Notes under the pieces: model-generated
The model's database searches: none
Seen by the model: only the letters and a program-made list of their open reading frames with translations
Told to the model about the DNA's origin: nothing
Made by a program: the position numbers and the translations under genes
Part shown: one piece after another, positions 1 through 12,967 of the stretch
Layout: the number at the start of each line of letters is the position of its first letter
How positions within the stretch are numbered: the stretch's first letter is position 1
NCBI GenBank assembly: GCA_013423385.1
Contig: BLZA01000009.1
Coordinates: forward strand, 1,054,001 to 1,118,000
Reading direction: 5' to 3'
Source of the DNA: Naganishia liquefaciens
Lineage: Eukaryota > Basidiomycota > Tremellomycetes > Filobasidiales > Filobasidiaceae
DNA: 64,000 nucleotides

Positions 1-2387
1 GCTTTGCGCTTATTCACCTTGGCCCTGTCTGGAGGTTTGCTACGCTTTGGCACCGGTTTGGCGTTAGAGACCTCGATAATTTCAATCTCATCGTCGCTGA
101 TGACTTGCGGAATGTCGGTCGATACGGCTTGTCCCAGGCACCGGTCAACATGCTGGTTCAACTCGATATTCGTCGTGCCCGGCTTGAGCGTGATCCGACA
201 CACGGGACACACGACCGGTTCCCCCGAGCCGTAGGGCTTCTTGCGCAGTTTTCGCGCTGGCGAATCCGACGCCGAGTCTTCTCCGCTAACGCTGCCTTGT
301 CGCTTTTTCGGCTCGCCCAAAAACTGCGGGGGTCAGAGAAGCTACAGTTATATAACTCTACTTACCTTGTCCAGCCCACCCTGCGGTCCCTGAAGATCCT
401 TGAGATGTGTCATCCGAATCCCGAGCAGCCGGAGCTTGAGCGGAAACTCTTTCTCCAACAGCTCTTTCGCGCACTGCGGAATATCAGCAAAAGCGAAAAA
501 ACCAGGGGCTGGACCTACTGGGTAGATATCGGCAGCCGTATTGATGTACTTGTTCAGCGACGCTTGTCTCGTTTTGACTGTAAGTGTCAGTATCCCATCG
601 TCGCCGAAAGTTCTAACAATATACCTTCATACGTATGTGCCTAGAGGCGGTCAGCCGAGCCGACAAAGTTACCTTGTAACCCACCTTGTACTTCACGCAA
701 ACACACCGTCCCGCAAAACCCGTACGCGCCAGGTCCCGCTCGAGTTCCTCGGCAATCTGCTGTAGGGTATCGAGAATGTCCTTTTCTTCCCACTTATCCG
801 AAAATGTTCTGCAAGCCAGTCAGCGAGGATCGCTTGCCAATGACACCACGCACCTCTCGCAGCCCACGCTCTTGCGCTCTTCCCTTCGTCCGGGCTGCAC
901 CACATTGCTGCCGATGCCGAGATATGCCTTGAGCAGTGATTCCAAGCCGAGGTGGTGATCCATTAGATTGATAATGGCCCGGTGCGTGTAAACGTCTCCG
1001 CAAGTCTGGACCCCCATGCTTGTGAGAATCCTCTCGGCGACCCGCCCGATACCCGGGATGCGTCGTATCGGTAAATCTCGCATAAAGGTGCGGATCGCCT
1101 TGCCTTCGGATTCCAGCTCAAACTGTCCATTTGGTTTATTCTTGTCAGAGCAGATCTTGGCGAGCATCTTGTTGCTGGCAATTCCGGCGCTGATCGTCAG
1201 ACCCGTCTCGGCTTCAACCGCAGCGCGAAGATGAGATACGACCTCGGCGGCCGTCATGTCGTGAAGGGTCATGTAGGGTGTGATACTGAAAAAGTTAGGT
1301 AGATTCGGATCAAGAGATAATTACGTACTTTAGGTACCCTTCATCGAGACCCGCCATGGCGAGGTTTTCGTCGTACTGTGGGGATTCAGCACGCGACCTC
1401 TTATGCACTATCGCACTCACTCGAGCCAGCACCTCTCGAACTTGCTTGGACGCATCCGAATAATCCGCAAAGCTGTTCTTGACGCTGCTTGGGTTCAGTT
1501 AATGCCATCGATGCTTTAGTGACTCACAATATCAAGTGAGGACACAGCTTCTTGGCGATGAATCCCGCCATTCCCGACCGCACGCCAAACTTGCGAGCTT
1601 CATACTACGGACGCATAAGCGTTGTCCATTACTCCTTCGTGGGACATACAGATGCGGTTGTACAAACGCCACCCCCGACGGCGAAAGCCTTGCCTTTTAG
1701 CGAAGGGTCTTTCTTGACTTCCACATTTGCGTACTGAACGCGAGTCAGTACGAGTGGCCTTGGACTCACGGCGACTTACAAACGCATCCATGTCGACGTG
1801 CACAATCTTTTGAGTCAAGTCTCTGGTGGCTTCCAGCCGAGCGATCTTCACAAGCAGGATAAGCTCACGTTTCCGATGACTCGACTGAACGTACCATATC
1901 GTTTGCCTCTTTTTCCAGTTTTGCGAGATTTGCGCGCTTGAGCAATTCCTCCTTCTATAAAACGTTCAGCTAGATGGCACGTTACAAATGAGCGACAGAC
2001 CTTTCTCATCAGCGTCTCGATCCTGTTGTTGAGCTGCTCATCCTTGGCCTTTTCCCTCAGAAAGAATTTCGAATTCTTGCTCGCTTCTGCGATAATTCGG
2101 TTGACTTCGGCTTGATCCCGCGTAAGGCCGGACTTCATCACGCTCTGGCCTGCCAGATACCGCTGAAAGTCCGTCTCCTTTCGAGCTTGCGTTGAAGCAG
2201 CCGGAGCAGGAGACTCCGTGGTAGGCTCATCTCCCGGTGACCGTGCTCCATGTTCCTCTGCCTCGGCAAGCTCTTCAAGCACGTCGTAATCACCCACTTC
2301 GAGATCGGAAAGACTTTCGAATTCCTCGATATGGCTGTCCAGGGTCATTTTCGAAGATGAAGCAAAGGCGTTTCGGGAGGCCTGCAT
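1..2387 (-). CDS. POLK: DNA polymerase kappa (Y-family translesion polymerase), 3' end cut by window edge
   Basis: Low-fidelity polymerase that extends past damaged template bases. Exon 1 (2387-2001) carries the acidic N-terminus and the kappa-specific N-clasp. Later exons give VDMDAF (first catalytic Asp), a TTASYEARKFGVRSGM palm/finger segment, LDEGYLN (catalytic Asp-Glu) and a helix-hairpin-helix stretch with IPGIGRVAERIL. The last visible part encodes a C2HC ubiquitin-binding UBZ4 finger: the CPVC pair lies at 198-209, with His and Cys in HVDRC about 20 residues later. About seven introns of 45-60 nt are needed; the first runs 2000-1955. The start is the first Met of the open exon, though a Met 13 codons further in (MTLDSHIEEF) is also possible. 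The stop codon lies left of the window. Identity is firm from motif order; exact splice sites are inferred. Confidence 0.93.
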
Positions 2388-3163
2388 TGTATCTGACGGC
2401 GAAACTTATCGGTGAACGCCGCTCGCCTGAATTGAATTCCGTTGGGTATGTGCTCCAAGTCGTCGCGCGCACGATACACTGCTGATCATACATTGCCAGC
2501 AATTTGCTGAGCGACAGAGCCAGCGTCAGCAGTTGATGGGGACATGCGCGTGAGGTGTTAATAGCAGCGTATCAAGAAACCATCAGTCGGGAGAGATCAA
2601 CCTGGACAGAGAGCTGGAGTGTCTTCCTCTGTTTCAGAGATCGTAAACAAGCGGTCATTGCTTCCGCTATCTCCGGCGCCCGGTCTTGCCATCATCACCT
2701 TTGCCCCTTTGCACCTTCGCCCCTAACGTTCGGCAGCTCCTTCGAATCAGGGCCAACCGGGTTGTCAACTCACGACAATGTATTCAAAGGGCTAGAAATA
2801 AAGCACTAGACAAAGACCTGCACATCTGTTCTGAAGACATGCAGCAGCAAGTGTGAATTCGATCGATCAGCAGCCCCGCGCTACATTTCATAAACATATT
2901 CGAAATCACATGTCAAGACAAGATTCATCAAGAATACACGGAGGGCACCGGATGATAGAGGGCATCATCACCCCTCCGGGACTTGAAGGAGAGTTGCGAA
3001 GGTAAATCGAAGGTAAATCGTTTGGGTATGGTGTCCGTGAGAAGAGATGAAGCGCCGCAATCCCGGCGCAAGGTGGTATCGCTGTGTTAAGCAGGGCTGG
3101 TATTTTTTGACTGAGTTCAGCGAAGTAGACATCTGCCGAGAGGTCATGGTACCGCAAGGAGCA
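2388..3163. other. intergenic, no gene recognised
   Basis: This stretch separates the start of polymerase kappa from the 3' end of the next minus-strand gene. Short open frames occur on both strands but show no family resemblance or consistent splice pattern. It presumably holds the polymerase kappa promoter and the terminator of the neighbour. Confidence 0.5.
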
Positions 3164-5926
3164 TCATATGTTTCTGACACCAGACGATCTGTTCTGGGAG
3201 TGTCGAGCAGCTCCACTTCGTGCGCCAGCCGGATCGGCCAGATTCAACCTTGACCCGAGGGGATTGTATGTCGAAGGGATAATCCTGAAATCTCTCAGCG
3301 CGCCGACAGAGCTCTGGTGCCTCATCGGCAGGCGGCTTCCCCGGTGAGAAGGCAGCCTAGAATCTCTCGACAAGTCACGACGCGCTCGGCCGCGCAGATC
3401 CGGCTGGCTTCGCTGTGATAGAGCGCTCCGGGCGGCACGACCTTCGCTGCTTGTCGGCGGTCTGTAAGAAGCGATCGATCTGGCTGTAAGGGGCAGTTCG
3501 TCTGTCTGAGGCTCCCGTGGATGTAAGATATTCTGGTTGACGGTGAATGAAGAGTGTCGTTTGTGTCCATTTGGTCTAGCTGTCATTGGGCAAGCCCGTG
3601 AAGGCCTTGCGTGGGGCAAGTCTGCCAAGAAAGATTCTGCAGTACCCAGATGGGTAGACTGATAACGATCATCGCGACAATGCGGCTTTTCACGAGCGGT
3701 CTCGCTCTGGAAACCGGTGCTCGCGACATCAGCACAGTCATGCCTCCTCCATTTCTTACCACTCCCACTACATCCCTGACTGGACGCCGAAGTTCCCTGA
3801 TTCCATTGGCCTGTACGCGCTTCGGTCGCGGAAGACCTCGCCCAGGGCGAAGGACTTGGAGACCAACCTTCGCTTGACTCGGTCCAATCAAAGTCCAGCA
3901 TACGATGTAAATCGACTTCGCTCGCAATGCCCTGTTGATCGATCCCTGCTTGAATGTCAACATGCAGTGATCTCGGAGCAAGGTACTGCTGAGCAATGTC
4001 AATAGATGGACTCCCTGATCTCGGGATACTATTGGGATCAATTTTCGACCTGGTCAAGATCTGGGTCTGTTTGGGATCGTGAGGAATCGCAGATGAGGCA
4101 TCCTTTGCAGCTTTGAGCGTTACACTGCTGTCTGATCCAGGTAGCCCGGATTTACTGCTAATTTGCACCAACGGTTTTGGTCCTTCCGCGACAGGAGCTG
4201 AGGGCTCTGGCTGCGCCCTCCAGCAGGAGCTTTCCTGCCAAGCAGCTGACGCGTGTACCCTGAAGAAAAAGCCTCGTTTCTTCTTCTTCCCGGGGAGCTG
4301 AACTGAATCAAGATGCAGTAGAGGATTTACGGGGTCGGTCCGTGAAAGGACAGGCGAAGCTGTAGGAGAATTCGGGCGAAGCTTTCCTTCTTGAGAGGTA
4401 TCTTCCGTTTCTGCGGCTCCACTATCCGGCGACATATCGGTGTCATGTCTTGCAGCATCTTCACGCGGAGAGAAAACGAAATCTTCGCTCTCCCCAGAGA
4501 AGCAGGAGCTCATTACACTCCCAGTACGGCAGCGAATTGAAGTCGTCACCGGTGCAAAGCCATTCATACTCACAGAGCCGGGGCAAGACCACCGGCGAAC
4601 ATCTGTCGTAACTTCCGATACTTGCAACGGAACTCTGTCGATTGCGCCTGAATTCCGGTCCGACGGGAATAAGATAAGCAAATCGTTCCCAAGATCATCC
4701 TCCGAGGAGTTCCTGGGAACCATAGACTCGAATGGAGAGGGGCGGCTTTGCCGAACGCGATTGACCTCTGGTAGAATCGGGATAAGAGAATGATGATCCA
4801 GCGCAGATGAAACGATAGGAGATGGGCGCGAGTGTTCCGCTGAATGGGCAGCGGTACCCACATGATGCGCTGTAAACAACTAGGTCAAAATTAGCATTAA
4901 GCCACATGAATGCGCGAGAACTTGCCAAACGCAGCCACGCCTTGGTAGCGTTTGTTCTATCACTGTCTTTCAGGTCTGAGAGCAAGGGCCATTCCATTTT
5001 CGCGTGCTGAAATTCTGCTAGAGGCAAGGTCCCAAGGATTGTGTGCTCAAGCATACCGTGATACCTCTCCTCCGAAGGCTGAGCTGCAATGTTGCGAGTC
5101 TCGTCCCTCGCGCGAGGAAGCCATCCGGAAACTAGGACTTCGCCGTCTCGTGGAATGCGCAGGGTGAGAGGAAGCTATTACTGTCAGAGGCAATGGTCAC
5201 ATGCAAGACCTTTGTGCTCACGTTGCCATTAACAATTCGTGTCGACGGCGGGTACAGCCATGCGAGGACCTCCTTTTCAACGGCGATATAAAAGCTATGG
5301 AGATTGATCAATTCGCCCAGCGTCATCTTGTCCAGATGTGGAGCCATTTCATCATTGATTCGAAGCAGCTGCTGAACGGTCCGAGAGAGGGGATCGTTCT
5401 CTGTGAGGTATCTATGATGCCAGTCGAGAATGGAGCCTCCGGCACGGGTACCATGACGGTTTGGCATCTGAAATGCATGATGGTTGTCAACGTTTCGCTG
5501 CTCGAGGCTGCCAAGTATGGGTGCTCCTCGATCATGATCAAGTAGCAAGCTGACTGAAGCATGCTCATGAGTTGCCACTGGAGGCCTTTGAGAGAACGGC
5601 GATGGCGTGAACCTAGTTATCATGGGCGTGTCCGTTCTCCAGAAGGTCACCGGCGACGACGTGCGATCTTCTTCCCCCAAGAACCAAGCATTGTCATTGG
5701 TCGCTTGGTGATGCAGAGCACTTTGAGGATCAACAAGCATCGGTCTGGGTCCCGGAAGTTGCGTGTAATGCAATGTCTCTGCTAGAGATCTGGCAGACGC
5801 AGCGTCTATCGGAGGGGAGCGCGGTGAAGGAGCGACAAGCAGGGGATTAAGTAGTGGCATGCCCAGCGGAGGAGTGCGCAAGAAGGCATCCCGAGAGACA
5901 AAAGGTTCGCCCATAGGCTCTTGCAT
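3164..5926 (-). CDS. uncharacterised Ser/Pro-rich protein, probably three exons
   Basis: I do not recognise a family. Two long minus-strand open stretches (about 5926-5175 and 4880-3164) are joined by a short coding piece near 5140-4930. The first stretch ends in a possibly folded part (helical segment around QQLLRINDEMAPHLDKM, then a VEKEVLAWLYPPS motif). The last stretch is about 570 residues rich in Ser, Pro, Arg and Gln, with one basic patch (KKKKRGFFF), and is probably disordered. The second intron is best read as a GC-AG intron with a GCAAGT donor ending near 4880. The frame is open upstream to 6145, but that part overlaps promoter-like sequence, so I chose the Met at 5926. Exon borders and start are uncertain. 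Confidence 0.5.
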
Positions 5927-6028
5927 TATGGCGTCAAAGAGGGTATCTTCCGTGGTCTTGCCTTGTCCCCTTAGAGAGACGAGGTTGGATGATGATCTAC
6001 TGATGAAGCGTCCGGATGGTCGTTCCGC

Positions 6029-6047
6029 TGACGTAACGCGACACGTG
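6029..6047. promoter_or_regulatory. CRE-like TGACGTAA plus E-box CACGTG
   Basis: TGACGTAA (6029-6036) and the palindrome CACGTG (6042-6047) sit 6 bp apart, about 100 bp upstream of the chosen start of the Ser-rich gene. A TATATA run lies at 6107-6112. Known bZIP and bHLH factors bind such cores; use here is inference. Confidence 0.35.
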
Positions 6048-6147
6048 ACCCAGCGAAAAAGCGCGTCCCTAGCGCTCAGCAGCTTTTGCTCAGCGACGGA
6101 CGACACTATATAACAAGGCAAACCTCGACGTTCACCTACAGTCATGC

Positions 6148-6689
6148 TGATATTTTCCTTACAGGACTTCGGTCCCGTGCGGAACAGGTCACCCTTTCAG
6201 AGTAGTTTCCCAAGTTGCTCCGATTTGACTGGCTGCTAAGCTGATAAAGCGAGCAGTCGATCACCGGTCGTCGAGCGTCAACGGGTGCCTTGAGTGTCGT
6301 CGGACATCTTAGTCCCCTTCTTCGTTCCTATACCTGTATGGGTATGCTTTCTGATGGGAGCATTGGGTCTGAAGAGGGGCGGTAGTTCGTACATGTATAA
6401 ATGCAAAAGATTTGCCTTTGCCTTTCCTTGCTCCGCGGTTGCCTCTTGCGTGGGCTGTCGAGCTGCCAGACGCCGGCCGGACCGGTGTGCACGCTGAAAC
6501 CTATTGCACGAATAATACAAAACACCAGTGCTCGCGGTGTTTCGCCGGTGCTACGGATAGTCAACAACCACGTCCGTGGAATCGACACAACCAGTCAGCG
6601 GATGCGCGACGTCTAGTTCCCGCTGCCTCCCGAACGCAGAGTTAGGCATGCATAAATCCCAATGCATCAATGCTGTATTCTACCGACAT
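6148..6689. other. intergenic, no gene recognised
   Basis: Sequence between the upstream side of the Ser-rich gene and the stop of the ER Hsp40 gene. Only short, unsupported open frames are present on either strand. Confidence 0.45.
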
Positions 6690-8336
6690 CTATAGCTCAT
6701 CTCTCGTTCTATCTCTCGAAGCGGCAAACACAGACTCGAGACCTGTTTTGGGGGATGAGATTGGCGTACCTCCACTCTCCAACAATACTCACCTTCTCTG
6801 GCCTTGTCCGAGATAGCAGACGGCAGGACCACCGTATATTCCACGTATAGGTCACCTTGCGGTAATGGGCCATTGGCTGGCATCTGCCGCCAAAAATCAG
6901 TACAAGCCATAGTCTACAAGGAAACACACTTACGCCTTCGCCTTTGAATACTTCCACGTAACCTGTCCATTGAAGATGAGCATTCAAGGTGTGTACCTCT
7001 AGTTTGCAACCTACCTGGTTGTGTTGTGCCTGGCCTCTTCACCGATACGACATGGCCATCCAGATGTGTAATATTGCGCTCAAAGCCAAGTAGTGCCTGC
7101 CAAATTTCAGCGCACACCTTCTCCGAAGCCTCAAACGACTCACCTCATCTACCGAAAGAATTTCCCGCCTATACAACCCCGCATCCTTCCGCCGCCATCC
7201 ACCAGCCTCCCCAACTGACTGCTTGCTCCGCACCCGCAACACCACGTCCCCTGCTTCGTAATCCGGACTCTCATCTGCCTCGCCCTCGAGAATCGTCTCC
7301 CAACCTTCGGGCGCGCCTGGTGGGATGTCGACGTCGAGCCGGTTCTGATGCGTCATAGTTTTAGCGCCTTTGCAGTGCGGACACGCGCGATGTATGACTT
7401 TGCCCTTGCCGGCGCACGTGTTACATCTGATTGATCTGTCAGCCTCGGATGCCACTAGCCAACACAAGACGTACGTGGCTTGGACATTCGTGTACATGCC
7501 CGGGAAGACCTGGGCGCGCTGCACCGTTACGCCTCTTCCGCCACAGGTACCGCACTGCTTGATGTCGCCGTCGGTCATGGCGCCTGATCCTCGACAATGG
7601 TCACATAGGATTTGCCTCGGCATTGTAAACTACAAAAGACATTAGCGTATGCCCTGTAGCGATATGTCCAGACATGCCTCGATGTGTTTCCCTTTGTACA
7701 TGTCCGCCAGGTCAACCTCTATCGTGGTCAACATGCTCGGTCCGCGCTTCTCTTGCTGCCGCTGTCCGCCTGCACAATCACGTCAACTTTTTAAGTTCGC
7801 TCTTCCCACAGCGTACTGACCAAAGAATTGGCTAAACATGTCGAAAGGGTTATGATGCATCCCGCCACCCTGTTTCTGTGCTTCATGCTGCTTGAGTCCT
7901 TCCGCGCCGTATCGATCATAGATCGACCGCGTCTCAGTGTCGCTCAGGACCTCGTAAGCTAAGATCAATCAGCCGCATGCTTCAATCTGGTACCACAACA
8001 CTTACCCGTCGAGATGGCGATAAACAGCTCTTCGGCATCGGGCGAGGAATTCTTGTCCGGATGATACTTGCGACTCAGTTTCTGACGTGTGTCATCAGCA
8101 GGTTTCGCATGACAGCGGAAACAACCAATGACCAACCTTGTACGCCTTTTTGATGTCCGCCTCTGATGCCGACTTCTTGACTGTAAAGGGATCAGCGAAA
8201 GGCCCGGGCGGGGTTGCGAGGACTCACGGCCTAGTGTGCTGTAATGATCAGCTGCTTGAACCAGACAAAGGGTGAAGACGACAAGGGCGAGCTGTATCCA
8301 TCCACTTTGCAACAACATCTTGCTGGACGGGGCCAA
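6690..8336 (-). CDS. SCJ1: ER-luminal DnaJ/Hsp40 co-chaperone (Scj1/ERdj3 type) with C-terminal RDEL
   Basis: Stimulates the ER Hsp70 (Kar2/BiP) in folding and ER-associated degradation. Exon 1 encodes a signal peptide (hydrophobic [15 protein letters not shown]). The J domain follows, with the HPD motif in SRKYHPDKN, then a Gly-rich [11 protein letters not shown] linker. Next comes a cysteine-rich zinc domain with four repeats: [24 protein letters not shown] and CPHCKGAK. The C-terminal substrate-binding half ends in [12 protein letters not shown]. After a last intron (donor GTGAGT, acceptor AAACAG) the final exon reads DRTRDEL then stop, an ER-retrieval signal encoded at 6693-6704. About seven introns of 45-55 nt interrupt the gene. 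The start may be 8336 or the Met at 8318; both leave the signal peptide intact. Confidence 0.93.
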
Positions 8337-8590
8337 GGGCTAGTGCATGCAATAGTGCAGAACAGCCAGCGAGAAGAGGTGGAATGAAGACGCTGCTGCA
8401 ATCGGACGTCTGCCAGTTTGCAAGTGAGACATCCACGATTCATCAATTCTCGGCATTGCTTCCGCTCATGCCGGTTGAGGTACAGTCCACGCTCCAGGTA
8501 CAGTCAATGTCGACTGGAGGCGAGTCGGATTTACCATTCAATCTGACACTGTCGACACAAAATACAACGTATGAACTCAAGCAACAGAAC

Positions 8591-11500
8591 CTAAGCCAAG
8601 TATTTGAGCATGTTCCTGTCGGCCTCGTCCCTTTCAAGATACTAGAAAGGATATCAATACGACATCACCCCATCACACCCATCCACTCACCTCGCGCTCA
8701 ATCAAGCTTTCCACCTGCATCTTGATCGCCTTGACTTCCGGCTGGAACATATTCTTGACGGCATCGACAACTTGATTGATGAGATCCGGCAACTTGAGCG
8801 CCTTTTTGCCCTTCATGATGCGCACAATCTGTGCATCGAGTGTCAAGTTCCGGTCTTCAAAGACTTTTTCATTCGTCTGCCGGCTCTCCTCGGCCGTCAT
8901 GTCTTGCTGCAGCTGGTTGATCTTGAACCTGACACGATCCTCCCGCGTAAAGCTCGCATTCCAGATGAACTTGTCGGACGGATTGACATCTTTGCCTGGT
9001 GGCCGCTTGACGAGCATGCGCGTTGCCTTTAGTGCGTACAGCGACTGCAACGTCCGAATGAGCTCTTGACGCTCTAAAGGGCAGTGTCAGTAGATCCCAA
9101 GCAGCTAGACTCGCGACTTACCTATCCCCGTTCGAACCGAGATTTCCTCAAACGTGAGCGACTTCGTCTCGTTGAATTGCAGCAAGACCATCGCCTGGAA
9201 CAAGCTGACGTCTATTTCCTTGTTGCCCGCCGGGAATCGGGCGGTCAGCGTGACCGTGCTATGCTGATGCCGCCAGGAAAGAACACGTCCGGAAAAAGTA
9301 TGGCCGTACCAGGCTGCGAAATCGTCCAATTGTTGCTGCATCTACAAGGACATTAGTACGAGAGCGTCGCTTTGCAGTAGCACCTTACCGGCCGCGGAAC
9401 CGAGAGGTTCTCCCATCCAGCCCCGAGCTGCTTGTACCTAAAGCAATGTCAGATACGCCTCGCATCAGCTACAGTGTACTTACGGCGGCCACTGCCCCTG
9501 GCTGAGCACGTTGACGGAGAGATTACTGGCGTCCTTGCCGTTGGTCATCCTGGCCTCGTTCCATTTCTTGTTCATACTACGACCCGGATCAGACGTGTTG
9601 CGCAAATGCCTGGGCAGAAACCTACTCTTCCGACTGCGCCAGATCCTTCATCATCGCATCACCGGTCGTGAATTCCTCGCCGAATTCTATGCGTCATGAG
9701 CATGCATCTCGTCTTTGATTCGCCAGACTTACCATTCTGCAACTTTTTGACCATCTTGATCTCATCCTCGTTACTCGCCGACTTGCCCGAAAGCAGACGT
9801 TTGGCCAGTTGATTGATGTAGAATTCCTTGAAGATATCCTTGTCCTTTGTGAATTTGACGAGGTCCACAATCTCGTCCATTTCCCGGTTCCAGTCGGTCT
9901 CGGACTTGGTGCCCTGGCCCTTTTCCATGAGTCGATGGAGGTATTTGGCTACAAGGGCATTAGCTGAACAGCTCGGACGCACTTCGTCCCCGTTGCTCGA
10001 GACTGACCGATCAGCTCGGCCGGTACAGCCTGTCGAGTCTCCATTCCGGCCTTGAGCCCATCTCGAACCTCGCCCTCGAGGGCCAGCCGCCTTCGAGCCT
10101 CCTTGGTTTCCCCTGCGGCCGTCTTGAATGCCGCTGGATATGCGGGATCTGTCGGGTCATACAACGATGCGATGGACGAGTCACAGAAGCGTTTGAAGGT
10201 AAGCAGCGACGATACCATTGTCGCGTCGTTCTCAGGCTTGGAGATGAGTTCTGTCGCATGAGCCTGGACAAGGATCAGTAGGGAGTTTGCAAGCACCATT
10301 CAAGACGTACCTTGACGTGCTCGGCCAACGCCTTGCGGAACTCGGTAAACTTTTTGACACTGCTGAGCAATGTGTAGAGCCGCTTCAATGCAGCAACATT
10401 GGATGCATACATAGCCTCGGTCAACGCTTTGCAGGAGTCAGTCAAGGTCTCGTTCGGCGGAAAAGAACGTACCTCTACCGGCGACTTGCACAACGAGCGT
10501 CTCGACCACGTTCGCATCGAGTATTTGCTTGACCTGCTTCCACACCTCTTTTGCCTTGCTGGGCACGACAGATCCATCAGGATTGACTGCACTCGGCTGG
10601 AACAGAAACTCGGTTCTGCCCTGCACCTCTTGCATCTTTTCGGTGCACCAGCGTACAAAGTCTGTTGCGGCGCCCTTTGGCGGATCTGTCGACATGGCTC
10701 GGGCGTGGCGTTCGGTAGCGGCAGCCGTGATAGATTCAGCTGTTTCCGAGACGTAGAGCGCGATGTAAGGCTGTGCGGCACTGAGACGGAGGGCAAATGT
10801 CGTGAATGTGCGGATGACGTTTTGCTGAATCTGTAAGAGCTCGCTGACCGGGCCGGGATGTTGACTAGGGGGAGGATCAGTATTGATGATTCGTCTGGAT
10901 CAGAATACTGACCTGTCGGCGTGATGAAGCTGCTCTCGTAACCATTGCCCGAGAGCTGACGAGGACTTTTCTTGAATCGATTGTTCCGCGAGTATCGACT
11001 CTTTAAAGACGGTGGCTGCGTATTGTCTGACGAGGGTTCAGCGCGGAGCCGTCCAAGAGGATGCTAGAAACTCACGTCAAGGATGCTGGAGATTGAGCGC
11101 GAGCGGTTGTCACGCAGATCCGATCCGCAGTGAGAATGACTGATGCCAACCGATTCTACAGCAGACTTATAAGTCGATGTGGATTCGCCGACTTTGGTAC
11201 GTACCGTCGCCATTTCCCACGACTTCCAACATTCCAGCAACACCCGCAAAAAGTCCATTCCTGCACTCGACTGCCCGATCCGCGCCTCGGCACAAACTTG
11301 CCTCTGAACGTCCGCTGCATACTCGGTCATGGCTTGACGCGCCGCATCACACAGTTCAAGGGCGACGTCGATCTCCCGTCTATCTTCGTATTGTTTTGCA
11401 TGCGTGAGCACTCGGACGCCCAGGGCATACAATGAGTGCAACGAGTTTCCGTCGGAGAGCGGGGCGTTGCGCAGAATGTGAGGAAAGCTCGACGTAAGGG

Positions 11501-11824
11501 TGTTGACAGCCACTGCCGGATCAAACGGCGGTCGGGCTGGAAGAGCACTGAGTAAGCGATCCCAGGGAATCAAAGCAAGACATACCCGGTAGAGACAACC
11601 TGATTCGTTTCACAGAGTCCGCCGAATCAGCGTTTCCATCGAATGTGCCCTTCTTTGCGGGATCGGGAATCGACGTAAAGGCCCTTCCTCGAGAAGGCAA
11701 AATGAGATGGGACGTCCTGCAAAGGGTCAGCGGGGGCCCTGTAGAGGGGAAGGTTGTACCGACATGGTTGGTTATGCTCGAGGACGAGTGTGGCGAGAGG
11801 GACCCGCTACGACATGTAGGACAT
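8591..11824 (-). CDS. CUL4: cullin, CUL4-like scaffold of a RING ubiquitin ligase
   Basis: Scaffold joining a substrate adaptor to the RING protein Rbx1. Diagnostic pieces in order: helical N-terminal repeats; the cullin-homology segment DKDIFKEFYINQLAKRLLSG; FAAWYGHTFSGRVL; VSLFQAMVLLQFNE; and the winged helix with IVRIMK, whose Lys (codon 8811-8813) is the expected Nedd8 site. A final intron with donor GTGAGT leads to the last exon, ending ERDEADRNMLKYLA, like the usual cullin C-terminus. The FKINQLQ and EKVFEDR spacing and the VSLFQ stretch fit CUL4 better than CUL1 or CUL3, as far as memory of the families allows. At least nine introns. The start is uncertain: one workable model uses ATG 11824 and a first intron with a weak GTAGCG donor. 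Confidence 0.85.
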
Positions 11825-12118
11825 AAGGATACTTGATCCGAGTCGATTTCTGATCAGCGGATGGATGATGACTCATGAGGATTGCAGGCAGATTTCGCCA
11901 AGTTTGGAGAGATTATCGCTCTCATATTTATGGCCTTTTTGCTTCAAATTTTCGCCCCGGGATGCACAGAAGCGTGGGCCACTTCCCCCAAGCTCAAGCT
12001 TCCCTTGGAGTCTTGGTCAACGCTGTCGGACGTGCCAGGCAGAGAACGGGGTCGCAACCAGGTCCCCCCATGTACAGTTATCATGCAAGCGGACAACCTC
12101 TCTTTTTTTTTCCATTTC

Positions 12119-12915
12119 CTACACCCCGACCGGACGTCGATACAGCGGAAACCTAACCTCCTCCAACCCTGCATACTTTCCATCGCCATCCAACGGAAAC
12201 TCTTCCTCCTTGATGAAATTCCGACTCTCATACAGCCTCCGTCCGGCGGGGGATGATTCCAAGAGGACGGGCAGCGGCGGGGATTCCGCGTCGGCCCAGG
12301 AGATGCCTTGGTCGATGAGTTTGCTGCCGACTTTGAATTTCTGAAAGTCCGGGTGAACGGCAAGGACGCTCAGGTACCTGCGGGGGATCTTAACATGGGG
12401 GCCCTTATACCAAGGCGTAAGGGAAGCTCTCACCAATACGTCTCGTCACCCATCAACTTGTCTCGATGGTTCTGCAGCGTACCCCGGAACATGTTTCTAA
12501 ACGGCAGATTATACCCTTGATACGCATGCTTTTCCTCGTCGCTCATCGACTCTTCGATCTGAGGCTTGTACCGATAGCCAGGCTTCCCCCAAACCGCCAT
12601 CCCGGCAAGCCGCTCCGTTCCATCCGCAAGCTCCGCATACGCCGCGACGTAAACGACCGTCGGATTCTGCATCTCCAGCCTATGCTGATGCGCCCCGACG
12701 TCGGCCATTTCGTCGAGCGGGGGTCGCGGCGGCGGGTACATGTGGTTCCAAATGGGACTGTCCGAGCCAAAGGCGGCGCCGAAGAGTTTGAACATTTCAA
12801 TAAACGTGGTGTGGGGGGTACTGCCGTCGAGGCGTTCGAGGCGGATCGATTTGGGTTCGACAGGCGCGGGGGGCGCGGGGGGCGCGGAGGCGGCGGCGGC
12901 GGTTTCGATGGACAT
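12119..12915 (-). CDS. GNAT-family N-acetyltransferase, two exons, 246 aa
   Basis: Predicted acetyl-CoA-dependent acyltransferase of unknown substrate. Exon 1 is 12915-12434 and exon 2 is 12377-12119, joined across a 56-nt GT-AG intron within the acetyl-CoA fold. The join gives YLSVLAVHPDFQKFKVGSKL, the usual GNAT motif A strand and loop (here QKFKVGSKL where Q/RxxGxG/A is typical). It is followed by VLLESSPAGRRLYESRNF, the motif B region. The N-terminus has an Ala-Pro run encoded by a GC-rich repeat near 12860-12900. A frame open further upstream to 13107 is ignored because a TATA-like element lies inside it. The fold resembles the fungal acetyltransferases often seen near secondary metabolism, but no cluster is evident here. 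Confidence 0.85.
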
Positions 12916-12967
12916 GATGAAGCGTGGACGAACGGGCGCGACAAGAGGGTCGTCCCAACAGGACGTG

